Assembly: GCF_900167445.1 (NCBI RefSeq)
Contig: NZ_FUZT01000002.1
Location: 62,001 to 126,000, forward strand
Length of the DNA stretch: 64,000 bases
From: Maledivibacter halophilus
GTDB lineage: Bacteria; Bacillota; Clostridia; Peptostreptococcales; Caminicellaceae
Reading direction: 5' to 3'
The translations under genes and the position numbers were made by a program. Shown here in pieces: positions 8,678 to 17,906 of the stretch (the stretch's first letter is position 1; each line of letters begins with the position of its first letter). The notes beneath the pieces were generated by a model. That model saw only the letters and a program-made list of their open reading frames with translations, was not told the DNA's origin and searched no databases.

Positions 8678-9835
8678 ATGGTAAATGAAGTGGATAATAT
8701 AAGAGAAGAAATAATTAGTATAAGAAGACAAATTCATATGTATCCTGAAGTTAGATTTGATTTGGATAGAACATATAATTTAGTTAAAACAAAGCTTAAG
8801 GAATATGGTGTAAGGATCAATGAAAATTATGGTAAAAGCAGTTTAGTAGGTATTATTGAAGGTAATGGTGATAAAGCCATTGCATTAAGGGCTGATATGG
8901 ATGCTTTGGATCTACATGAAGAAAACGATATCAGCTATAAATCAAAAATTCCTGGTAAAATGCATGGCTGTGGACATGATGGCCATACTGCAATGCTTTT
9001 AGGAGCAGCTAAAATATTGGCTCAAAATAAAGAAAGAATAAATGGAAGAGTAAAGCTTATATTTCAAGCATCAGAGGAAGGTCCTTATAGTGGTGCAAAA
9101 TACATGGTTGAGGATGGAGTAGTTGATGATGTTGATGCAATATTTGGGATACATATAAGTACTGAGATACCTACAGGAAAAGTAGAAATAAATAATGAGA
9201 GGAATATGGCTTCATCAAATGTATTTGAAATAGAACTAATTGGAAGGGGAGGACATGCTGGCTCTCCTCATAAGGCTGTTGATGCGATATCTATGGCTTC
9301 TAGATTAGTAGGAGAAATACAATATTTAATAAGTAGAGGCATAGATCCTTTAGAACCATTTGTTATATCAGTAGGAACATTAAATTCTGGACATTCTAGT
9401 AATGTTATTCCAGAAAAAGCTACTCTTACTGGGACGATTCGTTCCTTTTCAAAGGAATTAACAGATGATGTAATTAAAAGACTGGAAAATATAACAAAGC
9501 AAATAACCAAAACTTCAGGAGGCAATTATAAGTTTAATATTATACCTGGATTACCGGCATTAATAAATGATAAGGAAAAAGTAAAAATTTCTGCAAGGGC
9601 ATGTGAAAAAATAGTGGAAAGTAAAAATGTTCTAATTACAGATTTACCCAGTATGGGATCGGAGGATTTTGCCTATTATGCTCAAAAAGTTCCGGCCTCT
9701 TTTATATTTTTAGGTGCAAGAAATGAAGAAAAAAATCTTATGAATTTTATACACAATCCTAAATTTAATTTTGATGAAGAGGCTTTAGTGCTGGGAAGTA
9801 AAATTTTTATACAGCATGTTTTAGATTTTTTATAA
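8678..9835 (+). CDS. M20 family amidohydrolase (N-acyl amino acid / aminoacylase type)
   Basis: This 385-residue protein has the hippurate hydrolase/IAA-amino-acid hydrolase pattern: RRQIHMYPE near the N-terminus, ADMDAL, the metal motif HGCGHDGHTA, FQASEEG and the late GSEDFAYY motif. The family uses two metal ions to remove acyl groups from amino acids or to split dipeptides in the cytoplasm. The start has AGGAGG 8 nt upstream. It is the first gene behind a sigma-54 promoter and is followed by a transporter 31 bp later, so the pair probably imports and hydrolyses one peptide or N-acyl amino acid. Confidence 0.9.
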   Translation: MVNEVDNIREEIISIRRQIHMYPEVRFDLDRTYNLVKTKLKEYGVRINENYGKSSLVGIIEGNGDKAIALRADMDALDLHEENDISYKSKIPGKMHGCGHDGHTAMLLGAAKILAQNKERINGRVKLIFQASEEGPYSGAKYMVEDGVVDDVDAIFGIHISTEIPTGKVEINNERNMASSNVFEIELIGRGGHAGSPHKAVDAISMASRLVGEIQYLISRGIDPLEPFVISVGTLNSGHSSNVIPEKATLTGTIRSFSKELTDDVIKRLENITKQITKTSGGNYKFNIIPGLPALINDKEKVKISARACEKIVESKNVLITDLPSMGSEDFAYYAQKVPASFIFLGARNEEKNLMNFIHNPKFNFDEEALVLGSKIFIQHVLDFL

Positions 9836-9866
9836 AAACTTTTACTATTCTCAAGGAGGGAATACA

Positions 9867-11303
9867 ATGAGTACTGATGCTGAAGTGACAAATAATAAAA
9901 AAGTGAAAACAAAAAGAGAATTTCCACATGTATTGGTTTTATTGATTATTATGATTATTATATCAACTATCTTTACATATATAATTCCCGCTGGGCAATA
10001 TGAAAGGGTTTTAAACGAAGCAACTGGTAGGACTGTAATCGATCCTAACTCTTTCACCTATATTGAAAACACTCCCGTAGGGTTATTTGAAATGCTCGTC
10101 AGTATAGAAGAAGGGCTAATTGCAGCTGCATCAATAACATTTATGATATTCATGGCATTTGCTTCCCTTTATGTAATAGAAACTACTGGAGCCATTGATG
10201 CAAGTATAGTTAGCATGACAAAAAGAATAGAAAAAAATCCTAAATCTGCTAATATCATGATAGCAATAATCATGACAATTATATCATTTTGGGCTTCCAC
10301 AGGAACACTATCCTATGAAGAAATACTGGCATTTATACCTGTTTTTATAACTTTATCTCTAGCGCTAGGGTATGATGCATTAGTGGGTATAGGAATGTCC
10401 TTTGTTTCAGTAGGAATAGGATTTGCCGCAGCCACAATAAACCCCTTTACCATAGGAGTTGCCCAGGGAATTGCAGAACTTCCTATGTTTTCTGGAATTG
10501 GTTTAAGATTAACAGTTCTTTTCATAATGAATATAATAACAATATTTTATGTTTTAAGATATGCCAATAAGGTAAAAAAAGATCCATTAAAAAGTTTAAT
10601 ATATGATTGTGATTTTTCTGATTTTAAAATAAAAGGTGACAGACTTAAAACCGAATTTACTACAATGAGAAAGCTTACATTATTAGCCCTTGTAGTAGGT
10701 ATTGGAATAATGGCTTATGGACTGATTAATCTGGGGTGGTATATAAATGAAGTGGCAGCAATATTCTTTGGCATAACAATAGCTGTAGGATTAATAAATA
10801 GATGGAGATTTAATGAACTAGCAAATAGGTTTGTAGCAGGCTTGTCTAAGGGGGTACTTTCAGCCTTGGTGGTTGGGTTTGCCCGTGGGGTACTGGTAGT
10901 ACTTAACAAAGGTAACATAGTAGATACCATAGTTTATGGTGCTACACAGATTTTACAGCAATTAAATCTTTATTTAAGCGGCATAGGTATGCTTATATTC
11001 CAGACTATACTTAATTTTTTAATTCCATCAGGAAGCGGTCAAGCGGCTGTTTCAATGCCTATAATGACGCCACTTGCAGACCTTATTGGAATGAAAAGAC
11101 AAATAGCAGTACTGATATTTCAATTTGGAGATGGATTCTCTAATCTGATATGGCCAACAGGATTTTTACTAATTGCGTGTTCAATAGGAAAGATTCCTCT
11201 CAATAAGTATTATAAATGGTTTTTGCCACTATTTGGTTTGCTTTTCATAATACAGATTTGTATTATATTCTTTGCAATTTCAATTGGCTACGGTCCATTT
11301 TAA
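9867..11303 (+). CDS. YfcC family (DcuC-like) membrane transporter
   Basis: This 478-residue protein has about 11-12 membrane helices and the YfcC family opening (FPHVLVLLIIM then TYIIPAGQYER), plus GSGQAAVSMPIMTPLADL in the second half, a hallmark of the DcuC/YfcC superfamily. Relatives carry amino acids, peptides or dicarboxylates; the substrate here is inferred only from its partner, the M20 amidohydrolase. The ribosome site is AAGGAGGG. It is the last gene of the sigma-54 operon and a strong terminator follows. Confidence 0.88.
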   Translation: MSTDAEVTNNKKVKTKREFPHVLVLLIIMIIISTIFTYIIPAGQYERVLNEATGRTVIDPNSFTYIENTPVGLFEMLVSIEEGLIAAASITFMIFMAFASLYVIETTGAIDASIVSMTKRIEKNPKSANIMIAIIMTIISFWASTGTLSYEEILAFIPVFITLSLALGYDALVGIGMSFVSVGIGFAAATINPFTIGVAQGIAELPMFSGIGLRLTVLFIMNIITIFYVLRYANKVKKDPLKSLIYDCDFSDFKIKGDRLKTEFTTMRKLTLLALVVGIGIMAYGLINLGWYINEVAAIFFGITIAVGLINRWRFNELANRFVAGLSKGVLSALVVGFARGVLVVLNKGNIVDTIVYGATQILQQLNLYLSGIGMLIFQTILNFLIPSGSGQAAVSMPIMTPLADLIGMKRQIAVLIFQFGDGFSNLIWPTGFLLIACSIGKIPLNKYYKWFLPLFGLLFIIQICIIFFAISIGYGPF

Positions 11304-11313
11304 TTTAAACTAT

Positions 11314-11364
11314 CAATAAAAAAGATTTACAGTAGGTTTTTCTACCGTAAATCTTTTTTTATTG
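11314..11364 (+). terminator. Terminator after the YfcC operon
   Basis: The arms CAATAAAAAAGATTTAC (11314-11330) and GTAAATCTTTTTTTATTG (11347-11364) form a long stem with A- and T-runs on either side, so it could work in both directions. Confidence 0.8.
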
Positions 11365-11571
11365 ATCTTATTGTTAAACCATAGGAAAAAATGGATGAGA
11401 AATCCTTTGTAAATATTGAAAGCACACATGCTTAAATTAAAGGAAATATTTTTATAAAAGATAGGGGATAGTATATATTAATTATTATTAAATTAAAAAT
11501 GAGCCGAATAAAAGGTATTCAATAATTTTTAGAAAAGCTAAGTTGGATATATATGAAAGGAATGTCATAAT

Positions 11572-12645
11572 ATGAAAATAGCTATTATAGGGGCAGGTTT
11601 AGCAGGTCTATCCTGTGCCTATGAATGTGAAAGATTAGGAATATATCCAGATGTTTATGAAAGAGATAGGACTGTTGGATGGATTTGGCCTTCTGTTATC
11701 TTTTGGCCTTCTGTTTTTTATAGAGAACAAGGAGATATAGTAGAATATTTAAGGGAAAAATTCAATATTAATATTAGTCCTTCTAATATAGTAAAGAACT
11801 TTGTAATGAAATCTCCTAATAAGGAAGTTAAAGTAAACGGAGAATTAGGTTATTTTCTTATAAGGGGAAAACGGGTTGATTCTGTTGAGTCACAACTTTT
11901 ACAAAAACTGAATAGAACAAGGATTCAGTATAATGTATCTGCCGATTATAAAGAGCTTTCAAAAAGATATGATTATGTTGTAGTTTGTAGTGGAAAAATA
12001 AAGGAAGCCATGGAACTAGGTGTTTGGAAACCTATTGATAATGTAGTTATGATAGGAGGAGTAGTATTAGGAAATTTTAATTCAGATTCATCAACGGTTT
12101 ATTTCAATACAGAATATGCAGGTAGTGGCTATGGTAGAGTAACGCCATTTAGTCCATCTCAAGCTGTAGTGGGACTTTACATAGTAGGGGAAAAAGCAAA
12201 GAATGAATTTAATACAGAAAGATTATTTCATAAGTTTCTACATCATGAAAAATTAAATAATGTAGAATTTATATATAAAATTATCCCCCCTAGATTTCCC
12301 CTTGGAAAAGTTAAGAAAGTACAAGTGGAAAATGTACTTTTTGCTGGCAGGGCAGCTGGTTTAACCGACAGAGTTATTGGAGTAGGGGCTCCTGAGGCTA
12401 TAATTAGTGGGCTTTTAGCTGCAAGGGCCATTATATGCGGAGAAAGCTATAGTAAGATGATAAAACCATTACAAAGACATATTGAAAATATATGTTCATT
12501 TAGAAAAAAGATGAATCAATTATCAAATGATGATTTCGATAGGTTGTTATCATTGATTGATAGACCTATAGTAAAAAGAGCATTATATAATTCTAAAATA
12601 AATTTTGTTGATATAGTAGGTAGTATTTTTAAAAATATTTATTAA
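11572..12645 (+). CDS. FAD-dependent oxidoreductase (geranylgeranyl reductase-like)
   Basis: This 357-residue protein begins with a dinucleotide-binding motif (MKIAIIGAGLAGLSCAYECE) and has a late FAD-contact region, NVLFAGRAAGLTDRVIGVG, as in flavin monooxygenase and geranylgeranyl reductase-type proteins. The reaction and substrate cannot be determined. It sits alone between a terminator and a family A repeat, with an AAAGGAA ribosome site. The 267 bp upstream hold no obvious element. Relatives are often annotated only as NAD(P)/FAD-dependent oxidoreductase. Confidence 0.75.
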   Translation: MKIAIIGAGLAGLSCAYECERLGIYPDVYERDRTVGWIWPSVIFWPSVFYREQGDIVEYLREKFNINISPSNIVKNFVMKSPNKEVKVNGELGYFLIRGKRVDSVESQLLQKLNRTRIQYNVSADYKELSKRYDYVVVCSGKIKEAMELGVWKPIDNVVMIGGVVLGNFNSDSSTVYFNTEYAGSGYGRVTPFSPSQAVVGLYIVGEKAKNEFNTERLFHKFLHHEKLNNVEFIYKIIPPRFPLGKVKKVQVENVLFAGRAAGLTDRVIGVGAPEAIISGLLAARAIICGESYSKMIKPLQRHIENICSFRKKMNQLSNDDFDRLLSLIDRPIVKRALYNSKINFVDIVGSIFKNIY

Positions 12646-12677
12646 GAGAATTATATATTATATATATTCCTACTAAC

Positions 12678-12864
12678 TTAGCTCGTTGTGCTAGTTCTTA
12701 TATCGGGAGTTTTAATATTTTCTTTTCGTTCATGCTATAAACCTGTTTTTATATATGATTTTTAAGGTGAAAACAGGTTTATAAAAATCACTCAAATGAA
12801 ATATTAAAACTCCTTAGTTTATATTTTAGAGCAGAAAATTTGATTTACTAGCACAACAGGTTAA
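12678..12864. repeat. Family A repeat, complete 187-bp copy
   Basis: The ends TTAGCTCGTTGTGCTAG and CTAGCACAACAGGTTAA are inverted copies. Inside lies a second inverted pair (GGGAGTTTTAATATTT and AAATATTAAAACTCC) and a central AAACCTG/CAGGTTT hairpin. The whole element folds on itself and has no reading frame. Related copies or pieces are at 6083, 6270, 28084 and 50078. It fills most of the 443-bp gap between the FAD enzyme and the MCP gene. Confidence 0.75.
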
Positions 12865-13088
12865 CTTATCAATTAGACCTTTATATTATTATATTATGAT
12901 TGATATGAGATAGTATTTTAATACGTGTAAAAGTACTTGTCAATTGTATTGCTAAAATAGAAATAATATGAAAAATGTGATATAATTGTTAAAACACAAG
13001 GGAAAAATTACATAATTTTACAAAAAGAGATTAAATATTAAAATTTAACTATATGCTGCTTGATTGATGTTGAAAGGAGGATATATTC

Positions 13089-13925
13089 ATGGATAATAAT
13101 AGAAATTCTGATGAAATATTAAATTTTTTAAGGAAGTTTGTACCAGATATACAAAAGATATTTGATGATGACATTGTTGTTGCTTTGACTGATAAGGAAA
13201 AGTACATAGAATATGCTTCAAATGAAAATGTTTCACTTGGAATTAATGAAGGATCACAAATACGAGAGGGGAGCGCTATAGATACTGCCCTAAAACAAAG
13301 AGTTCCTGTATCTAAATTTGTTCCTAAAGAGGTTTTTGGAATACCAATAAGAGCTGTGGGAGTTCCTATAAAAGATGAAAGTGGAAATATAATAGGTGGA
13401 TTGAGTTCTGCAAAGAGTTTAAAAAGACAAATGGATATGAATGAAATAGCTGAAAATTTATCTTCCGCTTTGCAGCAGGTTTCTTCTGGGATACAAGAAA
13501 TTTCTAAAGGGGTACAAGAAGTCGTTGAATCAAATTCTAAAATTTTAGAAAATATTACAGAGACAAGTAACGAAACAAAAAGAACTGATGAAATTATTAG
13601 ATTTATTAATAATATAGCTAGAGAAACAAATTTATTGGGTTTAAATGCAGCTATTGAAGCTGCTCGTGCCGGTGAAAGTGGAAGAGGATTTGCAGTAGTT
13701 GCTGAAGAGATTCGTAAATTGTCTGTTTCCAGTAGTACATCAATTAATGAAATTAATGAAATACTTAAGCAAATAAGAAATTCTGTTGAATATATTGAGA
13801 AAAGTATTATGGAAACAGATAATGTTTTTCAGGGACAAGCTGCGGCACTTGAGGAAATTACTGCATCTATACAAGAACTAAATTCAACTGCATTTATGCT
13901 TGAAGAGATGTCAAAGAAGTTATAA
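13089..13925 (+). CDS. Soluble methyl-accepting chemotaxis protein
   Basis: This 278-residue protein has no membrane segment. Residues 1 to about 118 form a small sensor resembling a cytoplasmic Cache/PAS domain ([20 protein letters not shown]). The rest is a shortened signalling coiled coil with the kinase-contact tip [18 protein letters not shown] followed by [15 protein letters not shown]. Such short soluble MCPs are common in Clostridia and couple to CheA/CheW. AAAGGAGG precedes the start. No other chemotaxis gene is in the window. A -10-like TATAAT at 12981 lacks a clear -35. Confidence 0.9.
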   Translation: MDNNRNSDEILNFLRKFVPDIQKIFDDDIVVALTDKEKYIEYASNENVSLGINEGSQIREGSAIDTALKQRVPVSKFVPKEVFGIPIRAVGVPIKDESGNIIGGLSSAKSLKRQMDMNEIAENLSSALQQVSSGIQEISKGVQEVVESNSKILENITETSNETKRTDEIIRFINNIARETNLLGLNAAIEAARAGESGRGFAVVAEEIRKLSVSSSTSINEINEILKQIRNSVEYIEKSIMETDNVFQGQAAALEEITASIQELNSTAFMLEEMSKKL

Positions 13926-13943
13926 TATTAAATATAAACTACT

Positions 13944-14010
13944 ATATTATGGGGATTGAACCTAATGGCACATAAATTTTAGTGTGGTTAAGGGCCAATC
14001 TCCATATTAT
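13944..14010 (+). ncRNA. Structured RNA candidate upstream of the EamA gene
   Basis: The arms 13944-13958 and 13996-14010 form an outer stem (core TATGG-GATTG with CAATC-CCATA). Inside, AACC and CACA can pair with TGTGGTT across a bulge. Stable nested pairing in an AT-rich gap before a transporter gene looks like a cis-regulatory RNA. I could not match it to a class I remember, and there is no T-run terminator after it. Confidence 0.4.
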
Positions 14011-14125
14011 CTAAAGGCAAATTCGAATTATATAATCATTTCAATTAATTTCAGGATAATATTTGGAGATTTAATTTTATAGTTAGAATTATGAAATTAT
14101 ATAGTATAATTATTGTTGGAATAGA

Positions 14126-15058
14126 ATGAATTTAATGGGGATGAGCAAAATGATATTTTTAATACTAGCTATTATATCTAGTGGGATGATAGCTGTTATA
14201 TTTAAGTTTTCAGAAGAAAAGCAGCCTAATAGATTAGCAATTACTACTTTTAACTATATAAATGCCTGTATAATAAGTTTTTTTATGCTTTCTAATAAAA
14301 AGATTTTAGACCTAGGATGGTTTAACTCATTTAAAATAGAAGCTCAAGAAGTCTTTTTATTAAATGAAAGTATCTATTCAAATGAAGCTTCTGCTGCCTG
14401 GGCAGTTATTATAGGTAGTATTACAGGTATTATCTATTTTCTAAGTTTTTGGCTGTATCAATATAATGTAAAAAAGAATGGAGCGGCTCTTTCATCAACT
14501 TTTATGAAACTTGGGGTCTTAGTTCCAACTATTCTTTCAATTTTCATATTTAAAGAGATACCTACAAAATTACAAATTTTAGGATTGTTACTGGCAATAG
14601 CAGGTATGGTAATTATTAATCTTTCAATGGAGAAGGATATTATAAAGAGTATAAAAATTGATCTTTTTTTATTATTTATAATGGGAGGATTAGGAGATTT
14701 CAACTCGAAACTATATCAAAATTATGGACAAAATGAGCATAAGGAATTATTTGTTTTTTATATTTTTATTACGGCTTTGATTGTCAGTAGTATAACTCTT
14801 TTCATTAAAAATAGAAAGGTTAAATCTACAGATATAATAGCAGGGTTGCTGGTAGGAATTCCTAACCAGTTTACTGCTTATTTTTTGGTGAGATCTTTGA
14901 ATTATGTAAAAGCATCTATAGCATTTCCTATTTTTAGCTCAGGTACAATATTATTTGTCAATATAATTAATATAATATATTTTAAGGAAAAGTTGAGTAA
15001 AAATCAGTATATCTCCATAGGGATTATTGCTATATCCTTAATATTTCTAAACATTTAA
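14126..15058 (+). CDS. EamA/DMT family transporter
   Basis: This protein of up to 310 residues has about ten membrane helices in two repeats, each ending with the EamA-type pattern of a short charged turn then a long helix (FKEIPTKLQILGLLLAIAG; FKEKLSKNQYISIGIIAIS). The family exports or imports small metabolites; the substrate is unknown. Four in-frame ATGs lie at 14126, 14135, 14141 and 14150. GGGG at 14137 best serves the ATG at 14150, and GGAA serves 14126, so the start is uncertain. The gene follows a structured RNA candidate and ends before a family B repeat. Confidence 0.8.
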   Translation: MNLMGMSKMIFLILAIISSGMIAVIFKFSEEKQPNRLAITTFNYINACIISFFMLSNKKILDLGWFNSFKIEAQEVFLLNESIYSNEASAAWAVIIGSITGIIYFLSFWLYQYNVKKNGAALSSTFMKLGVLVPTILSIFIFKEIPTKLQILGLLLAIAGMVIINLSMEKDIIKSIKIDLFLLFIMGGLGDFNSKLYQNYGQNEHKELFVFYIFITALIVSSITLFIKNRKVKSTDIIAGLLVGIPNQFTAYFLVRSLNYVKASIAFPIFSSGTILFVNIINIIYFKEKLSKNQYISIGIIAISLIFLNI

Positions 15059-15072
15059 GATGATTTAAATAG

Positions 15073-15193
15073 ATGAGGAAATTGAGCAATTCTAATATGG
15101 CAAAATTGCATAATATATATTGTATGTATTCAAAGATTTTAAAATAATATGTAGTAGTTAATTTTTAAAGAAGGCAATTATGCAATTTGCTCA
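15073..15193 (+). repeat. Family B repeat, copy 1
   Basis: This 121-bp copy runs from TGAGGAAATTGAGCAATT to AATTATGCAATTTGCTCA, with the shared interior (GCATAATATATAT, then TATGTAGTAG) and the inverted ends typical of the family. It lies just after the DUF421 gene (minus strand), opposite copy 2 on the other side of that gene. Confidence 0.8.
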
Positions 15194-15212
15194 GATAGTT
15201 TTAAAATATTAT

Positions 15213-15941
15213 TTATACTTTTCTGTTATTTTCACTGATATCTATAGATAAATTTATATTATCGTCATATTTGTCAACGTACATTTTGCCGGTTTTATCT
15301 ACTGTAGCATACATAACTTCTTCAATTTTATTAACACCAAACATTTTTAAATTATTGATCAAATCTTTTCCCGACAATTTTCTTTTTCTTAGATTTTCAT
15401 AAATAATTTGACCTCCAATAATTAATTCGGTAGGAAGATCTTCGTTATTTGATATTATACCTAAATCTCCTAATGTTACATTTCTTTTATCTTGTCTTTT
15501 TATTACACTCAAATCTCCATTAGTTTCTAAAATACCATATTCAACTTCATCAGGAGAAAAGCAATTTTTCTGTCTTAAAAGCTCATTAAGCTCATCAATA
15601 CTATATCTTGCTCTTTTTAAGTTTTTTTCCAATAGTTTACCATTCTGTACTACAATTATTGGTTCACCACCAACCAGTTTTCGAAAGCTTCTTTTCTTTA
15701 GAGAAATGTAAGATATAATACCAGTTAAAAGACCAAATAAAACAAGGCCAGTTAAATGCTGGTATGTTTTTTGATTTACATCTGTGGCAAGGGTTGCTGC
15801 AATAGATCCAAATGTTATACCATTAATATATTCATAAAGAGTTAACTCTGAAACCTGCTGTCTTCCCAATAATCTTGTTATAAATAGTATAGAAAAAAAT
15901 GCCAGAAAGGTTTGTACAGCTATTTCAAGAAAAATTTTCAT
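15213..15941 (-). CDS. DUF421/YetF family membrane protein
   Basis: This 242-residue protein has three N-terminal membrane helices, the signature LLGRQQVSELTLYEYINGI, and a soluble C-terminal half with the paired DUF421 domain (YSIDELNELLRQKN, then GDLGI). The family (YetF, YcaP, YdfS, YrbG relatives) is common in spore formers, with no firmly established reaction. An AAAAGGATGATG-type site precedes the start. The gene lies alone between two family B repeats in the same orientation, so the unit could have moved or been duplicated with them. Confidence 0.88.
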   Translation of the reverse strand: MKIFLEIAVQTFLAFFSILFITRLLGRQQVSELTLYEYINGITFGSIAATLATDVNQKTYQHLTGLVLFGLLTGIISYISLKKRSFRKLVGGEPIIVVQNGKLLEKNLKRARYSIDELNELLRQKNCFSPDEVEYGILETNGDLSVIKRQDKRNVTLGDLGIISNNEDLPTELIIGGQIIYENLRKRKLSGKDLINNLKMFGVNKIEEVMYATVDKTGKMYVDKYDDNINLSIDISENNRKV

Positions 15942-16004
15942 TATACATCATCCTTTTCTTATTTTCTTTAATATTATTTTGTTTCTATTAGAGAATACTA
16001 TACA

Positions 16005-16124
16005 TGAGGAAATATCATAATTTTAACTTGGCTAAGTTGCATAATATATATGGTATATCTTTGGAAAATTTTAAGCTATATGTAGTAGATGGTTTTTATA
16101 GAAGGTAATTATGCAATTTGCTCA
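16005..16124 (+). repeat. Family B repeat, copy 2 (120 bp)
   Basis: It begins TGAGGAAATATCATAATT and ends AATTATGCAATTTGCTCA. The interior (AACTTGGCTAAGTTGCATAA, TGTAGTAGATGG) is shared with the copies at 34510 and, reversed, 63629. The ends are imperfect inverted repeats and there is no open frame. Confidence 0.85.
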
Positions 16125-16160
16125 CTTAATAAAATAAAATTTTATTGGTAGGTGAATCAA

Positions 16161-16253
16161 ATGAGTTTACTTTATGAAGCTTTATTTACAATTCTATTTA
16201 TAATAGTAGGATTTATAGTAATTTATATTTTGCATAAAAAAGAGATTATATGA
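16161..16253 (+). CDS. Small predicted membrane peptide, 30 residues
   Basis: ATG at 16161 follows AGGTGA by 6 nt and opens a 30-residue frame: a single hydrophobic helix (FTILFIIVGFIVIYI) ended by a basic tail (HKKEII). Start signal, helix and tail are typical of a one-helix small membrane protein, but composition alone could produce this in AT-rich DNA. It is 151 bp upstream of an MFS exporter gene and may be a leader or partner peptide. Confidence 0.4.
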   Translation: MSLLYEALFTILFIIVGFIVIYILHKKEII

Positions 16254-16403
16254 AAGGAAAAATGACAATTCAAATAGAAAGCAAAGAATAGACTACCTTT
16301 TTAGCATATGTAAAACTTAACTTAGGCTTTCATCTATGGTCAGTAATAATCAAATATGTTATTATTATTTAAGACAAATAATAATAGAAAAGGTAGGATC
16401 ATT

Positions 16404-17609
16404 ATGAAGCGTTGGAAATTAAACTTATATACACTTTGGGTTACCCAAATTATATCACTAACAAGTTTTGGACTAGGTCTTCCCTTTATGCCATTTTATA
16501 TTCAGAAAATGGGAGTTACTGATCCGGATAAAATTAAGCTTTTCACAGGTATACTAAGTACTGCACCAGCTATAACCATGGCTATAATGTCTCCAATATG
16601 GGGTAAGCTGTCAGATCGCTTTGGAAGAAAGCTTATGATACTTAGAGCCATGGTGGCAGCTGTGATAGTTATTGGAGCCATGGGTTTTGCCACTAATGTT
16701 TGGCAGCTTGTAATACTGAGGGGGATTCAGGGATTATTTACTGGAACTGTTACTGCAGCCACAGCATTTGTTGCAGCAGATACACCTAAGAATAGACTGT
16801 CCTATGCCCTAGGGTTTATGTCTTCTTCTAACTTTATAGGATATGCCCTTGGACCGGTTTTAGGTGGAATATTTGCTGAAAGATTTGGTTATAGATTTAG
16901 CTTTTTTGCAGGATCAGTACTTATGTTTATAGGAGTTTTATTAACTTTATTTTTATTAGTTGAAGATAAATCTACTATAGGAATCAAAAAAGAAGAATTT
17001 TCACATAGTGATAATACAGTGAAACTCTTTACTCCTATGATTTTATCATTATTACTGGTTTTATTCTTACATCGTATTACCAGAACCGTTTTTTCACCCT
17101 ACATACCGCTTTTTGTACAGGAAAGCTTAAATAGTACAAAGGGAGCATCTAAACTCACTGGGATAATTAATGGAACAGCTGGGGTAGCAACAGCATTATC
17201 TGGACTTACTATAAGTCGTTTAGGAGATAGATTAAATAAACTTAGATTAGCAACTGTATTGATTATAATAAGTTTTTCCATATCTTTAACCTTGAGATTA
17301 GCAAGTTCTTTGTATGTGTTCATTGCATTATATGGGATTATGTTTTTCTTTTTGGGAGGAATTGAGCCTATTGTCACATCAACAACTGCTGAGAATACAC
17401 CATCGGAAAGAAGAGGAGAACTTTTTGGCTTCCAAGGGTTAGTTGGAAGTTTAGGTTGGATGGTTTCTCCTATGATTGGAGCCTATATATCTCTTAATTA
17501 TAGTATTAGAAGTATTTTATCTCTATTACCTGTTTTAACACTTGGTATTGCAATTGTTTTGTTTAAATTAAATAGAACAAGGACTAGGTGTAATAGAAAG
17601 GCAGTCTAG
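16404..17609 (+). CDS. MFS drug exporter (MdtG-like)
   Basis: This 401-residue protein has 12 predicted helices and the MFS loop 2-3 motif GKLSDRFGRKLMILR, plus the exporter-type motif ALGPVLGGIFAERFG in helix 5. The family exports drugs or metabolites with proton counterflow. The start at 16404 uses AAGGTAGGA; the 16 upstream in-frame residues have no ribosome site. It is a single gene, followed by a family B repeat in the reverse orientation. Confidence 0.88.
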   Translation: MKRWKLNLYTLWVTQIISLTSFGLGLPFMPFYIQKMGVTDPDKIKLFTGILSTAPAITMAIMSPIWGKLSDRFGRKLMILRAMVAAVIVIGAMGFATNVWQLVILRGIQGLFTGTVTAATAFVAADTPKNRLSYALGFMSSSNFIGYALGPVLGGIFAERFGYRFSFFAGSVLMFIGVLLTLFLLVEDKSTIGIKKEEFSHSDNTVKLFTPMILSLLLVLFLHRITRTVFSPYIPLFVQESLNSTKGASKLTGIINGTAGVATALSGLTISRLGDRLNKLRLATVLIIISFSISLTLRLASSLYVFIALYGIMFFFLGGIEPIVTSTTAENTPSERRGELFGFQGLVGSLGWMVSPMIGAYISLNYSIRSILSLLPVLTLGIAIVLFKLNRTRTRCNRKAV

Positions 17610-17636
17610 AATAAAAAATATAAAACTTTTAATGAA

Positions 17637-17741
17637 TTAAGGAAATTGCATAATTACCTTTTGCAAAAACTAACCTATTACATTATATCTAGTTTTAAAA
17701 TCTCTAAAGGGACACTATGTATTATGCAATTATCTCAATTA
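17637..17741 (-). repeat. Family B repeat, copy 3, shortened
   Basis: Reverse-oriented copy, from TTAAGGAAATTGCATAATTA to ATTATGCAATTATCTCAATT. The interior CTATTACATTATATCTAGTTTTAAAATC aligns with the 63629 copy, but about 20 bp near one end are missing. Confidence 0.7.
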
Positions 17742-17847
17742 ATATTGGGGAATAAGTAAGTTAGATCATTAAATCTTTAAATTTGTTTCATTATATAAAT
17801 ATGTTTATTCTTACTTAACTTATGGTACTATATAATTATAAAATATT

Positions 17848-17885
17848 TGAGAAAATTGCATAAGAGAGTCATACAATTTTTTCAG
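17848..17885. repeat. Family B ends fused into a mini-palindrome
   Basis: TGAGAAAATTGCAT, nine bases, then ATACAATTTTTTCA: the two family B ends with the interior deleted. It lies 21 bp before the M42 peptidase start. Confidence 0.5.
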
Positions 17886-17906
17886 TTGATTACTGGGGGT
17901 ATACAT

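Noticed and set aside
15073-17741. Clustered family B repeats as a CRISPR array
   Set aside because: Copies are 120 bp, widely and unevenly spaced, and separated by genes instead of short unique spacers.
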